64,000 nucleotides of DNA, from assembly GCF_001542775.1 (NCBI RefSeq), contig NZ_CP014145.1:496001-560000 (forward strand). The letters run 5' to 3'. A program made the position numbers and the translations under genes. Positions 16,284-24,444 of this stretch are shown here, piece by piece (within the stretch, counting starts at the first letter, position 1; the number at the start of each line of letters is the position of its first letter). Below the pieces are notes generated by a model that made no database searches, was not told the DNA's origin, and saw only the letters and a list, made by a program, of their open reading frames with translations. This DNA comes from Microterricola viridarii. GTDB taxonomy: Bacteria > Actinomycetota > Actinomycetes > Actinomycetales > Microbacteriaceae.

Positions 16284-17335
16284 ACGACTGGGCCGGACTG
16301 GCATGGCTGGTCGTCCTTTTGCTCGGCAACGCCTTCTTCGTCGCCGCCGAGTTCGCCGTTATCTCGGCGCGCCGCTCGCAGATCGAGCCGCTCGCCGAGG
16401 CAGGCAAGTCCAGCGCGAAGACAGCGCTCTGGGCGATGGAGCACGCCACCCTCATGCTGGCGACCAGCCAGCTGGGCATCACGGTGTGCTCGCTGCTGAT
16501 CCTGAACGTCTCTGAGCCGGCGATCCACCACCTGCTCGAGATCCCGCTGGCCCTCACCGGCTGGTCGGAGGCGCTCATCGGCGGTGTCGCGTTCGCGATC
16601 ACCCTGGTGCTGGTCTCGTACCTGCACGTGGTGTTCGGCGAGATGGTGCCGAAGAACCTGTCCTTCTCTGTGCCCGACCGCGCGGTGCTGATCCTGGCCC
16701 CGCCGCTGGTGCTCGTTGCCCGCGTGTTCAAGCCGGTGATCGTCGCCCTGAACGCGACCGCGAACGGCGTGCTGCGCCTGTTCGGCGTGGAGCCGAAGAG
16801 CGAGACGACGAGCACGTTCACGCTCGATGAGGTGGCCACGATAGTCAACCAGTCCACCCGTGAGGGTGTGCTGCGCGACAGCAACGGCGCCCTGAGCGCC
16901 GCGTTCGAGTTCACCACCAAGAAGGTGCGCGATGTTGCCGTGCCGCTGGCGTCGCTGGTGAGCCTGCCCTTCGACGCCACCCCGACCGACCTGGAACGCG
17001 CCGTCGCCCGGCACGGCTTCTCGCGGTACGTCATGCTCGACGAGCACGGCGAGCCGAGCGGCTACCTGCACCTGAAGGACGTGATCGACCTCGATCTGGT
17101 TCCGGATGCCACGACGCCGGCCTGGGACGAGCCGGTGCCGGCCAAGCGCATCAGGCAGCTGGCATCCGTGTTCGAAGGCACCGACCTCGAAGACGCGCTG
17201 AGCGCCATGCGGCGCACCGGCGCCCACCTGGCTCGGGCCTTCGACGCAGACGGTCAGGCGATCGGCGTCTTGTTCCTCGAGGACATCATCGAGGAGCTCG
17301 TCGGCGAGGTGCAGGACGCCACCCGGCGCGCCTGA
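16280..17335 (+). CDS. CNNM/CBS domain membrane protein (hemolysin C-like), second paralog
   Basis: Second CNNM-family protein, translationally coupled to the first. The 351-residue protein has the CNNM/DUF21 domain with about four hydrophobic segments (NAFFVAAEFAVISARR near the start, LATSQLGITVCSL, VVFGEMVPKNLSF) and a CBS pair (about 205-340) ending in FLEDIIEELVGEVQD. Unlike its neighbour it lacks the C-terminal CorC_HlyC domain. The pair of unequal length after guaB1 mirrors Rv1842c/Rv1841c in mycobacteria. Likely a heterodimeric transporter or regulator of divalent cations; the substrate is inferred only from the family. Confidence 0.88.
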   Translation: MNDWAGLAWLVVLLLGNAFFVAAEFAVISARRSQIEPLAEAGKSSAKTALWAMEHATLMLATSQLGITVCSLLILNVSEPAIHHLLEIPLALTGWSEALIGGVAFAITLVLVSYLHVVFGEMVPKNLSFSVPDRAVLILAPPLVLVARVFKPVIVALNATANGVLRLFGVEPKSETTSTFTLDEVATIVNQSTREGVLRDSNGALSAAFEFTTKKVRDVAVPLASLVSLPFDATPTDLERAVARHGFSRYVMLDEHGEPSGYLHLKDVIDLDLVPDATTPAWDEPVPAKRIRQLASVFEGTDLEDALSAMRRTGAHLARAFDADGQAIGVLFLEDIIEELVGEVQDATRRA

Positions 17336-17359
17336 GAGCCCGCGGCTCCTCCAACGGAA

Positions 17360-17397
17360 CCGCCCAGAAACGGTGTCATCGATCCGTTTCTGGGCGG
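17360..17397. terminator. Terminator hairpin after the CNNM operon
   Basis: CCGCCCAGAAACGG (17360-17373) pairs perfectly with CCGTTTCTGGGCGG (17384-17397) around a 10-nt loop, 25 bp past the last stop codon. Confidence 0.8.
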
Positions 17398-17457
17398 CCG
17401 TTCCGCGCTCCCAACCGTCGGCGTAGGCTCGCAGCGGGGGAGAAAAGAGGAATCCTG

Positions 17458-17838
17458 ATGATGGATTTCACGAATGTAATGGCAGTGCTTCCCGCGAGCG
17501 ACCTCGGCCGCGCGCAAGCCTTCTACAAGGACAAGCTCGGCCTGGAGCCCGACCCCGAGATGAGCGACACGGGCGGCGTCGTCTACTCCGTCGGCGGGCA
17601 CAGGTTTCTGCTCTACGAGACGGGCTTCGCCGGCACGGCGAAGAACACCGCGCTGACCTTGGAGACGGCCAACCTCGACGGCACGATGACCGAGATGCGC
17701 GGCCGCGGGGTCTCCTTCGAGGAGTACGACATGCCGGGGCTGAAGACCGAGAACGGGGTCGCCGGCATCGGCACAGAGCGCACAGCCTGGTTCGTCGACA
17801 GCGAGAGCAACATCATCGCCGTCTCCGAGAGGAGCTAG
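17458..17838 (+). CDS. VOC-family (glyoxalase/bleomycin-resistance fold) protein
   Basis: Small metal-dependent or binding protein of the vicinal oxygen chelate fold. The 126-residue sequence has two beta-alpha-beta-beta-beta halves: MAVLPASDLGRAQAFYKDKLGLEP at the start, GHRFLLYET in the middle, and WFVDSESNIIAVSER at the end, the usual last strand. A good Shine-Dalgarno sequence (AGAGGA) precedes two adjacent ATGs at 17458 and 17461, and either may be used. TAGGCT at 17424-17429 is a possible -10. It ends just before nnrD. The substrate cannot be predicted; glyoxalase I, dioxygenase and resistance proteins all share this fold. Confidence 0.8.
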   Translation: MMDFTNVMAVLPASDLGRAQAFYKDKLGLEPDPEMSDTGGVVYSVGGHRFLLYETGFAGTAKNTALTLETANLDGTMTEMRGRGVSFEEYDMPGLKTENGVAGIGTERTAWFVDSESNIIAVSERS

Positions 17839-17841
17839 CGT
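17836..17841 (+). promoter_or_regulatory. -10 box TAGCGT, leaderless nnrD promoter
   Basis: TAGCGT contains the TAG stop codon of the preceding gene and is followed by 6 nt and the nnrD ATG at 17848. The stop codon and the promoter element share the same three bases. Confidence 0.5.
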
Positions 17842-17847
17842 TCAGGT

Positions 17848-18741
17848 ATGAAGACCGCGTCGGAGTGGCTGGAATGGGATGAGCGCAGGGCCAGGGAATG
17901 GTTGGCCGTGCCTCGCGCCGGAGACGACAAGTACTCCCGCGGCGTGCTCGGTGTGATCACCGGATCGCACGATTACCCCGGCGCGGCCGTGCTCGGCGTT
18001 GAGGCCGCGATGCGCACCGGCGTCGGCATGGTGCGCTACACCGGCCCGAATGCCGTGCGCCAACAGGTGTTGGCCAGGCGGCCGGAGGTCGTCGGCGTTG
18101 CCGGGCGGGTGCAGGCGTGGCTGATCGGCTCCGGCATGTCAGCGACCAGGCGCACCCTGATCCTCGGTGCAGAGCTCGGCCAGGCCGTCGCGCAGGGGGT
18201 GCCGACGGTGCTGGATGCCGGCGCGCTCGACCTCGTGCACGAGGCCCGCGGCGCGGTGGTGCTCACCCCGCACTACCGGGAGCTCGCCGAGTTGCTGATG
18301 GAGAGCGCGCGGCGTGCGGGCCACGGAGCGGTGAAGGTCACCCCGGCGCACGGCGGGCCGCCGCATGTCGACCAGATTGCGACCCAGCCTGCGCTCTGGG
18401 CCGGCAGGGCGGCGCAGCAACTGGGGGCGACGGTGCTGTTGAAGGGTGCGGTGACCTACATCGCCCACCCCGACGGCGCGCGCTTCACGGTCACCGGGGC
18501 GCCCAGCTGGCTGGCCACGGCCGGAACAGGCGATGTGCTCGGCGGCATCTTGGGCGCCCTGCTGGCGACCAGGCACCGCACCATCGCGCAGGACCCGAGC
18601 GCTGTCGCCCCGATCGCGGCGACGGCCGCTCTGGTGCACGCGCTTGCCGCCCGCCGGGCCTCGCAGGGCGGCCCCATCACCGCCCTCGATGTGGCCGGCG
18701 CCATTCCGGCCACGATCGCCGCGCTGCTCACCGGCGACTAG
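17848..18741 (+). CDS. nnrD: ADP-dependent NAD(P)H-hydrate dehydratase
   Basis: Repairs damaged nicotinamide cofactors by dehydrating S-NAD(P)HX using ADP. The 297-residue protein has the ribokinase-like fold of the family: YSRGVLGVITGS near residue 31, GVEAAMRTGVGMVRY (about 51-66), VLDAGAL (about 128), TPHYRELAEL (about 140), VLLKGAVTYI (about 195), and the phosphate-binding GTGDVLGGILGALLA with catalytic Asp (about 226). It is a stand-alone dehydratase without the N-terminal epimerase half found in fused NnrD-NnrE proteins. No Shine-Dalgarno; start set by the leaderless box. Confidence 0.92.
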   Translation: MKTASEWLEWDERRAREWLAVPRAGDDKYSRGVLGVITGSHDYPGAAVLGVEAAMRTGVGMVRYTGPNAVRQQVLARRPEVVGVAGRVQAWLIGSGMSATRRTLILGAELGQAVAQGVPTVLDAGALDLVHEARGAVVLTPHYRELAELLMESARRAGHGAVKVTPAHGGPPHVDQIATQPALWAGRAAQQLGATVLLKGAVTYIAHPDGARFTVTGAPSWLATAGTGDVLGGILGALLATRHRTIAQDPSAVAPIAATAALVHALAARRASQGGPITALDVAGAIPATIAALLTGD

Positions 18742-18762
18742 TCGCGCGCTGGTGCGCGGGGC

Positions 18763-19548
18763 TCAGGCTGGCAGCTGTTGGGTGCGCCCCGGCGTGGTGA
18801 AGCGGGCGAGGAACTCGCGCGTGCGCTCCTGCTCCGGGTGGCCGAGTAGTTGCTCCGGGCTGCCCTGCTCGACAATCAGCCCGCCGTCGAGGAACACAAC
18901 ACGGTGGGCGACATCGCGGGCGAACGCCATCTCGTGCGTCGCCATCACGATCGTGGAGCCGCCCTGCGCCAGCGTGCGCACGAGCTCGAGCACCTCGCCG
19001 ACGAGCTCGGGGTCGAGCGCGCTCGTGATCTCGTCGAGCAGCAGCAGTTCCGGGTCGGTGGCGATCGCGCGCACGATGGCGACCCGCTGCTGTTGCCCGC
19101 CGGAGAGCCGATCCGGGAACTCGCGCGCCTTGTCGGCCAGGCCGATCTGGTCCAGCAGCTCCAGCGCGTGCTTCTCTGCTGCCGCCTTGCCGCGCCGGTG
19201 CACGGTGCGGCTGGCGAGGGTCACGTTGCCGAGCACGCTGAGGTGCGGGAACAGGTTGTAGTGCTGGAAAACGACGCCGATGCGGGCCCGCACCGCGTCG
19301 AGCTTGACGCGCGGGTCACTGATGTCGGTACCGGAGAGGAACACCTGCCCGTCATCGATCGTCTCGAGCAGGTTCGCGGTGCGCAGCAGCGTCGACTTGC
19401 CGGAGCCGCTGGCCCCGATCAGGGCGACGACCTCGTGCCGGCGCACATCGAGGTCGATGCCGCGCAGCACCTCGACGTCGCCGAAGGACTTGTGGATGCC
19501 GCGCATGCTGAGCACGGCCGGCTCCAGCTCGGTACCGGGGGAGGTCAT
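18763..19548 (-). CDS. Polar amino-acid ABC transporter ATPase
   Basis: ATP-binding subunit of a glutamine/glutamate-type (PAAT) importer. From the ATG at 19548 the protein has 261 residues with Walker A GASGSGKSTLL, Q-loop VFQHYNLFPHLSVL, signature LSGGQQQRVAIVRAI, Walker B LLLLDEITSALDP and the switch His in TIVMATHEMAFARDV. The start codon overlaps the permease stop (ATGA), so an upstream extension in the same frame is rejected. Operon order is binding protein, permease, ATPase. Confidence 0.92.
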   Translation of the reverse strand: MTSPGTELEPAVLSMRGIHKSFGDVEVLRGIDLDVRRHEVVALIGASGSGKSTLLRTANLLETIDDGQVFLSGTDISDPRVKLDAVRARIGVVFQHYNLFPHLSVLGNVTLASRTVHRRGKAAAEKHALELLDQIGLADKAREFPDRLSGGQQQRVAIVRAIATDPELLLLDEITSALDPELVGEVLELVRTLAQGGSTIVMATHEMAFARDVAHRVVFLDGGLIVEQGSPEQLLGHPEQERTREFLARFTTPGRTQQLPA

Positions 19549-20405
19549 ACGATGCTGCCCATCTGTTCGCGCTTGCGCACCCGCGCCGAGTACCAATCGG
19601 TCAGCCGGATCATCGGCCAGGCCAGCAGCACGAACAGCAGGCCGGCCAACACATAGGGCGTGAAGTTGTAGCTCGCGGCGACCTCGATCTGGGCGGCGCG
19701 CACCGCGTCGATGGCTCCGAGCACCGAGATGAGGCCGACATCTTTCTGCATGGCGACGAAGTCGTTCATGAGCGCCGGGGTCACCTTGCGCACCGCCTGC
19801 GGCAGCACCACCTTGCGCATGGCCTGGCCGTGGCTGAGGCCGAGGGCCCTGGCCGCCAGCCGCTGTGAGGGGTGAACGGCCTCGATGCCGGCGCGGAACA
19901 CCTCGGAGACGTAGGCGGAGTAGGTCAGGATCAGGGCGATGGTGCCCCAGAACGCGATCGGCATGCGTGGGAACAGCTCGAGCCCCGGTACGCCGAAGCC
20001 GACCAGGTAGAGCACGATGATGAGTGGAATGCCGCGGAACAGGTCGGTATACCCGGTGGCCAGCGCGCGCAGCGGGAAGAACACCGGCCCGCGCACGGTA
20101 CGGGCCAGCGCCAGCAGCATGCTCACGATGAGCACGCCGATCACGGCGAAGAACAGCACCTGGATGTTCAGCCAGAGGCCGGCGATCACCCGCGGGAACG
20201 CCGCGATCGCGGCATCCAGGTTGAAGAAGCTCTGCTGCACGGCCGCCCAGCCGGGCGTGTTGACGACGAGCACCCAGACCAGGATCGCGACGACCACGGT
20301 GCTGGCGAAGGAGACGGCCACGGACTTGCCGTTCTGGCGTCGCCGGTACAGGCGCCGGTCGAGCTCGATCTGGCTCGGGATCCGCTCCGCTACTGCGCTG
20401 CTCAT
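19545..20405 (-). CDS. Polar amino-acid ABC transporter permease
   Basis: Inner-membrane permease of the HisMQ/GlnP type. About 286 residues from the ATG at 20405: a basic cytoplasmic start (DRRLYRRRQNGKS), one extra N-terminal membrane helix (about 30-50), then the five-helix permease core with TDLFRGIPLIIVLYLVGFG and the coupling EAA-like loop SQRLAARALGLSHGQAMRKVVLPQA that contacts the ATPase. A longer start at 20426 is possible. Because only one permease is present, the channel is presumably a homodimer. Confidence 0.9.
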   Translation of the reverse strand: MSSAVAERIPSQIELDRRLYRRRQNGKSVAVSFASTVVVAILVWVLVVNTPGWAAVQQSFFNLDAAIAAFPRVIAGLWLNIQVLFFAVIGVLIVSMLLALARTVRGPVFFPLRALATGYTDLFRGIPLIIVLYLVGFGVPGLELFPRMPIAFWGTIALILTYSAYVSEVFRAGIEAVHPSQRLAARALGLSHGQAMRKVVLPQAVRKVTPALMNDFVAMQKDVGLISVLGAIDAVRAAQIEVAASYNFTPYVLAGLLFVLLAWPMIRLTDWYSARVRKREQMGSIV

Positions 20406-20435
20406 CGCTTCGTTCTCACCGCACAAAACTATCGG

Positions 20436-20455
20436 ATGCCGGGCGCGCCCGGCAT
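20436..20455 (-). terminator. Intercistronic hairpin after the amino-acid binding protein gene
   Basis: A perfect 20-bp palindrome, ATGCCGGG-CGCG-CCCGGCAT, lies between the binding-protein stop and the permease start. On the - strand it is followed by AGTTTTG. Partial termination or 3'-end protection here would give more binding protein than permease. Confidence 0.7.
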
Positions 20456-20459
20456 GCTG

Positions 20460-21302
20460 CTACTTCAGCAGGGGAGCGTCGGCGCCGGCGGCCAGCCACT
20501 TGTCGGCCAGGGCGTCAAGCGTGCCGTTCTCGCGCAGCGTGTCGACGGCTGCGGTGACCTGCTCGGTGAGCGGGCTGCCCTTGGGCAGCACCAGGCCGAA
20601 CTGGTCGCCGGCCGCGGCGGTCTTCGGCAGCTGGCCGATGATCGAGCCGCCCTCCAGCTCGACGCCGGTCAGGTAGAACGCGGTCGGCAGGTCGACGACG
20701 ATGGCGTCGACGGTGCCGTTCTGCAGTGCGAGCTTGGCGTCGTCGTTGCTGTTGAAGGCCAGCGCGCCCTGCGTCGGCGCGATCTGGCTCTCGACGGCCT
20801 GGAAGCTGGTGGTGCCGGTCTGCGCGCCGATCAGCAGGCCCTGCAGCTCGGCGATGGAGCTGGCGCCCTCGGCGGGGGAGCCCGGAACGGTGATGACGGC
20901 CTGCGTCGTCTCGTAGTACGGGCTGGAGAAGTCGACGGTCTGCTTGCGCTCTTCGGTGATGGAGAACTGCTGCAGGTTGATGTCGAAGTCCTTCGGGCCC
21001 GGCGCGATCGCCTGGTCGAAGGTGCTGCGCACCCAGACGACGTCCTTGGCGTCGAAGCCGAGCTCAGCGGCGACGGCGTAGGCGACGGCGGCCTCGAAGC
21101 CCTCGCCCGACTCCGGCTTGTTGTCGAGCACCCAAGGGAAGTAGGCCGGCTCGCCAGTGGCGACGGTGAATGCGCCCTCCGTCACATACTCGGATGCCGG
21201 GGCGCCGGAACCGGAACCGGCATCGGCGGCACACGCGCTCAGCGCGAGCAGCGTCGCCGAGGCGGCAACGATCGACAGGGTGCGGGCGAGGCGTGACGAC
21301 AT
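20460..21302 (-). CDS. Amino-acid ABC transporter substrate-binding lipoprotein
   Basis: Extracellular lipoprotein of family 3 (polar amino acids). The 280-residue protein begins with a signal peptide (MSSRLARTLSIVAASATLLA) and a lipobox LSAC, so the Cys near residue 24 is the lipid anchor. The mature part has the two-lobe pattern: GAFTVATGEPAYFPW, PKDFDINLQQFSITEERK, VDFSSPYYETTQAV, and LKLANGTVDAIV-like LALQNGTVDAIVVDLP. The ATG at 21302 follows GGAG. A much longer frame upstream is a shadow of the divergent membrane gene. Ligand probably a polar amino acid; not determinable further. Confidence 0.92.
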   Translation of the reverse strand: MSSRLARTLSIVAASATLLALSACAADAGSGSGAPASEYVTEGAFTVATGEPAYFPWVLDNKPESGEGFEAAVAYAVAAELGFDAKDVVWVRSTFDQAIAPGPKDFDINLQQFSITEERKQTVDFSSPYYETTQAVITVPGSPAEGASSIAELQGLLIGAQTGTTSFQAVESQIAPTQGALAFNSNDDAKLALQNGTVDAIVVDLPTAFYLTGVELEGGSIIGQLPKTAAAGDQFGLVLPKGSPLTEQVTAAVDTLRENGTLDALADKWLAAGADAPLLK

Positions 21303-21388
21303 GAGGGCTCCAGACGGTTGCGGACACCTCATTCTGGCGTGAATGCCCGCCCGGAGCGGCTCCGCCGACGCATTCCGACATGCGCGGG

Positions 21389-21394
21389 TAGCAT
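21389..21394 (+). promoter_or_regulatory. -10 box TAGCAT, leaderless promoter of GT87-like gene
   Basis: TAGCAT is followed by 7 nt and the ATG at 21402. This decides the start against the ATG at 21393, which would lie within the -10 box. Confidence 0.45.
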
Positions 21395-21401
21395 GGCCAG
21401 C

Positions 21402-22691
21402 ATGCCTGAGCCCTCCGCGCCGCTCGCCGGGGCCCCGGTCGCCACGCGGCCGGCGTGGCCGAGCGCCGGTGTGCTGCGGCATCCACTCACACTCTGGGCG
21501 GCGTTCGCCCTCGTGCACACGGTGCTGGTGCTGCTCTGCCTGCACGCGCCCGGCTGGCCGCTCGGCGACGTCGAGGTGGTCTACAAGTTCTGGGTGGCGC
21601 AGGCCGTTGCCGGCGGCAACCAGGTGGGCATCGACGAGGCGTGGGTATACCCGATCTTGGCGTACCTGCCGATGGCGCTGGCGAACCTGCTCGGCCCTGG
21701 CCTGTACGTGCAGACCTGGCTGGGCCTCGTCGTCGCCCTGAACGCGGCGGCGTTCGCCGTGCTGATTGGCGGGCTGCGTCGGCGCCCGGCACGGCCGCGC
21801 TGGCGGGTCACCGCCGCCTGGTGGTGGCTCGGCTTCCTGCTGTTGCTCGGCCCCATCGCGCTGGCCCGCATCGACGCGGTCACGATTCCGCTGGCGATCG
21901 TCGGCCTGCTGCTCGCCGCCGGCCGGCCGGTGCTCGGGGTGGCGCTGCTCACCGTTGCGGCGTGGGTGAAGGTCTGGCCGGCCGCCCTCGTCGGCGCGCT
22001 GTTCGTCGCGGCACGCGCCCGCGCCCGCGTGTGGCAGAGCGCGCTCGTGGTCAGCGGGATCGTGGTTCTCGTGAGCGTCGTGCTCGGCGGCGGCGCCTAC
22101 GTGCTGGGCTTCGTCGGCGAGCAGACCGGCCGCGGCCTGCAGATCGAGGCGCCAATTGCGACGCCGTGGCTCTGGCAGACGGCCGCCGGCGTGCCCGGCG
22201 TCGGCATCTACTACGACTTCGACATCCTCACCTACCAGCTGCATGGGGCGGGCACCGGCTGGGCGAGTGCGCTGGCGACGCCGCTGATGGCGGTCGCCGC
22301 GGCCGCCGTTCTGCTGCTCGCTGTGCTGCGGCACCGAGCCGGGGCGCACTACACGAGGCTGGTGCCGCCGCTGGCCCTGGCCCTGGTGCTGGTGTTCATC
22401 GTCTTCAACAAGGTGGGCTCGCCCCAGTTCATGACCTGGCTGGCCGCGCCGGTCATCCTCGGGCTGGTCTACCGGGGGAGGCAGTGGCGGCTGCCCGCCG
22501 CGCTTGCACTCACCCTCGCCGCCCTCACCCAGCTGATCTACCCTTATCTGTATGGCGCCCTGCTCGCCGCGGAGCCGTGGATGGTGTTCGTCATCACGCT
22601 GCGCAACCTGCTTGAGCTGGTGCTGCTCGGCTGGGCGGTGCGCGCCGTCTTCCTCTCCAACCGGGGCCCACTGCTCCGCACAATCCCCTAA
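21402..22691 (+). CDS. Polytopic membrane protein, GT87/DUF2029-like glycosyltransferase
   Basis: Resembles the GT-C fold mannosyltransferases of the DUF2029/GT87 group, which use polyprenyl-phosphate sugars to build cell-envelope glycans. The 429-residue protein has a leading helix (about 30-50), an extracellular loop with the acidic GDVEVVYKFW (about 60), and about ten further helices (including WWWLGFLLLLGPIALARIDAVTIPLAIVGLLLA broken across two segments around 145-180). An acidic residue after the first helix is typical for the catalytic base in GT-C enzymes. It is followed after 9 nt by the thiamine-binding gene. Substrate and pathway not visible. Confidence 0.7.
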   Translation: MPEPSAPLAGAPVATRPAWPSAGVLRHPLTLWAAFALVHTVLVLLCLHAPGWPLGDVEVVYKFWVAQAVAGGNQVGIDEAWVYPILAYLPMALANLLGPGLYVQTWLGLVVALNAAAFAVLIGGLRRRPARPRWRVTAAWWWLGFLLLLGPIALARIDAVTIPLAIVGLLLAAGRPVLGVALLTVAAWVKVWPAALVGALFVAARARARVWQSALVVSGIVVLVSVVLGGGAYVLGFVGEQTGRGLQIEAPIATPWLWQTAAGVPGVGIYYDFDILTYQLHGAGTGWASALATPLMAVAAAAVLLLAVLRHRAGAHYTRLVPPLALALVLVFIVFNKVGSPQFMTWLAAPVILGLVYRGRQWRLPAALALTLAALTQLIYPYLYGALLAAEPWMVFVITLRNLLELVLLGWAVRAVFLSNRGPLLRTIP

Positions 22692-22700
22692 GGATCAATC

Positions 22701-23018
22701 ATGCTCGTCGCATTCTCCGTCGCACCGAGCGGCACCGGCAAGGCTGACGGCTCGGTGCACGACGCCGTTGCCGCCGCCGTCAAGATCGTCCGCGACTCCG
22801 GGCTGCCGAACCACACCGGCTCGATGTTCACCGAGATCGAGGGGGAGTGGGACGAGGTGTTCGCCGTCATCAAGGCGGCGACGGATGCCGTCGCCGGCTA
22901 CGGCTCGCGGGTCTCGCTCGTGATCAAGGCCGACATCCGGCCCGGCTACAGCGGCGAGATCGACGCCAAGGTTGAGCGGCTGGAGGCCGCGCTGGAGCGC
23001 GGCGCCGACGCCGAATAG
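22701..23018 (+). CDS. MTH1187-family thiamine-binding protein
   Basis: Small cytoplasmic protein of the MTH1187/YkoF-like family, whose members bind thiamine or its pyrimidine part. The 105-residue sequence has the family start MLVAFSVAPSGTG, then the helix DAVAAAVKIVRDSGLPN, GSMFTEIEGEWDEVFAVIKAA, and SRVSLVIKADIRPG. AAGGA precedes the ATG. It is probably cotranscribed with the upstream membrane protein, which ends 9 nt before it. A role in thiamine supply is inferred from the family only; no thiamine genes or TPP riboswitch are nearby. Confidence 0.85.
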   Translation: MLVAFSVAPSGTGKADGSVHDAVAAAVKIVRDSGLPNHTGSMFTEIEGEWDEVFAVIKAATDAVAGYGSRVSLVIKADIRPGYSGEIDAKVERLEAALERGADAE

Positions 23019-23057
23019 GGGTGGACCGCATCGCGCCGGCGTCGATTGCGGCCGCGC

Positions 23058-23073
23058 ATCGAATCGATTCGAT
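23058..23073. promoter_or_regulatory. Perfect 16-bp palindrome, candidate operator of MFS gene
   Basis: ATCGAATCGATTCGAT is its own complement and covers the position expected for the -35 of the promoter whose -10 is TAGACT at 23081. A repressor bound here would block transcription of the MFS exporter. No regulator gene is adjacent. Confidence 0.5.
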
Positions 23074-23080
23074 TCCGTCG

Positions 23081-23086
23081 TAGACT
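23081..23086 (+). promoter_or_regulatory. -10 box TAGACT, leaderless MFS promoter
   Basis: TAGACT, then 6 nt, then the GTG at 23093. No Shine-Dalgarno sequence. Confidence 0.55.
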
Positions 23087-23092
23087 GGGCCG

Positions 23093-24364
23093 GTGACTGA
23101 ACAGACCACCGCCCTCTCGCCCGCGCGCGTCCGTTTCGCGCTGCTCGCGCTGGCCCTCGGCGGCTTCGGCATCGGCGCCACCGAGTTCGTCGCCATGGGG
23201 CTGCTGCCGAACCTCGCCGCCGACCTGCTGCCCGGCCTTGCCGCCAGCGATCCGGCCGCTGCCAATGCGCAGGCCGGCTGGTTGATCAGCGCCTACGCCC
23301 TCGGCGTCGTCGTCGGAGCCCCCACCATCGCGGCGGCCGCCGCGCGCTGGCCGCGCAAACAGCTGCTGTTGGCGCTGCTCGCCGCGTTCACGCTCGGCAC
23401 CGTGGCATCCGCACTGCTGCCCACCTTCGAGCTGGTGCTGGCCGCCCGCTTCGTCGCCGCGCTGCCGCACGGCGCCTACTTCGGCATCGCCTCGCTCGTC
23501 GCGGCCAGCCTGATGGGCCCGGGCAAGCGTGCCCGCGGCGTCGCCCTGGTGCTTTCCGGCCTGACCATCTCGAACGTGGTCGGCGTGCCTGCGATCACCT
23601 GGCTCGGCCAGATGCAGGGCTGGCGGGCGGCTTACATCGCCGTCGCGGCCATCTTCGCACTCACGTTCCTCGCCGTGCTGGCTACCGTTCCGCTGCAGCC
23701 GGGCGACCGCAACGCGACCATCCGCAACGAGCTGAAAGCCTTCGGCAGCGCCCAGGTCTGGTTCGCGCTCGGCATCGGGGCCATCGGCTTCGGCGGGCTG
23801 TTCGCCGTCTACAGCTACGTGGCGCCACTCGTCGCCGAGGTGACCGGACTCGCGGAATCCGCCGTGCCCCTGGTGCTGGTCGTCATCGGGCTCGGCATGA
23901 CGGCGGGCAACTTCCTCGGCGGCTGGTGCGCCGACAGGAGCGTGCGGCGCAGCATGTACGGCTTCTTCGTGCTGATGCTGCTGGCCCTGCTCGGCCTGGC
24001 GTTGAGCGCGCAGAACATCGTCGGCCTGCTGCTGTTCATCTTTTTGGTCGGGGCGGCGGCGGCCGCGCTCTCGCCCACGATCCAGACCCGGTTGATGGAT
24101 GTCGCCCGCGACAGCCAGTCCATCGCGGCGGCGCTCAACCACTCGGCGTTGAACATCGGCAACGCCCTCGGCGCGCTGCTCGGCGGTCTGGCGATCGCCG
24201 CCGGCTTCGGCTACGTCGCCCCGGTCTGGATCGGCCTGGGTCTCAGCGTGCTCGGCCTGCTGATCGCGCTCGTCAGTTTCGCCTGGGATGGCCGGCGCCG
24301 CAGCCGCGGCGAGGTGCTCGGCTACGGCACCGAGCTGGTGCAGGTGGTCGGAGCGACGCGCTAA
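23093..24364 (+). CDS. MFS transporter, DHA1/AraJ-like drug or sugar exporter
   Basis: Twelve-helix major facilitator of the DHA1 group (AraJ/YdhP-like). The 423-residue protein opens with RFALLALALGGFGIGATEFVAMGLLPNL split around residue 25, a hallmark of this group, followed by SAYALGVVVGAP, the charged loop RWPRKQ, and LPHGAYFGIASLVAASL. A central loop (about 200-215) precedes the second six helices. Single gene with a leaderless GTG and a palindromic operator, suggesting ligand-controlled efflux. The substrate cannot be called. Confidence 0.88.
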   Translation: MTEQTTALSPARVRFALLALALGGFGIGATEFVAMGLLPNLAADLLPGLAASDPAAANAQAGWLISAYALGVVVGAPTIAAAAARWPRKQLLLALLAAFTLGTVASALLPTFELVLAARFVAALPHGAYFGIASLVAASLMGPGKRARGVALVLSGLTISNVVGVPAITWLGQMQGWRAAYIAVAAIFALTFLAVLATVPLQPGDRNATIRNELKAFGSAQVWFALGIGAIGFGGLFAVYSYVAPLVAEVTGLAESAVPLVLVVIGLGMTAGNFLGGWCADRSVRRSMYGFFVLMLLALLGLALSAQNIVGLLLFIFLVGAAAAALSPTIQTRLMDVARDSQSIAAALNHSALNIGNALGALLGGLAIAAGFGYVAPVWIGLGLSVLGLLIALVSFAWDGRRRSRGEVLGYGTELVQVVGATR

Positions 24365-24391
24365 CACCGGCCGGCATCCGCAGGCACGAAA

Positions 24392-24423
24392 GAGGGCCCT
24401 GAAACTCGCGTTTCAGGGCCCTC
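24392..24423. terminator. Bidirectional terminator
   Basis: GAGGGCCCTGAAAC (24392-24405) pairs perfectly with GTTTCAGGGCCCTC (24410-24423), loop TCGC; CACGA/TCGTG extends the base. Located between convergent genes. Confidence 0.85.
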
Positions 24424-24444
24424 GTCGTGTTGTCTGGGTTGGAC

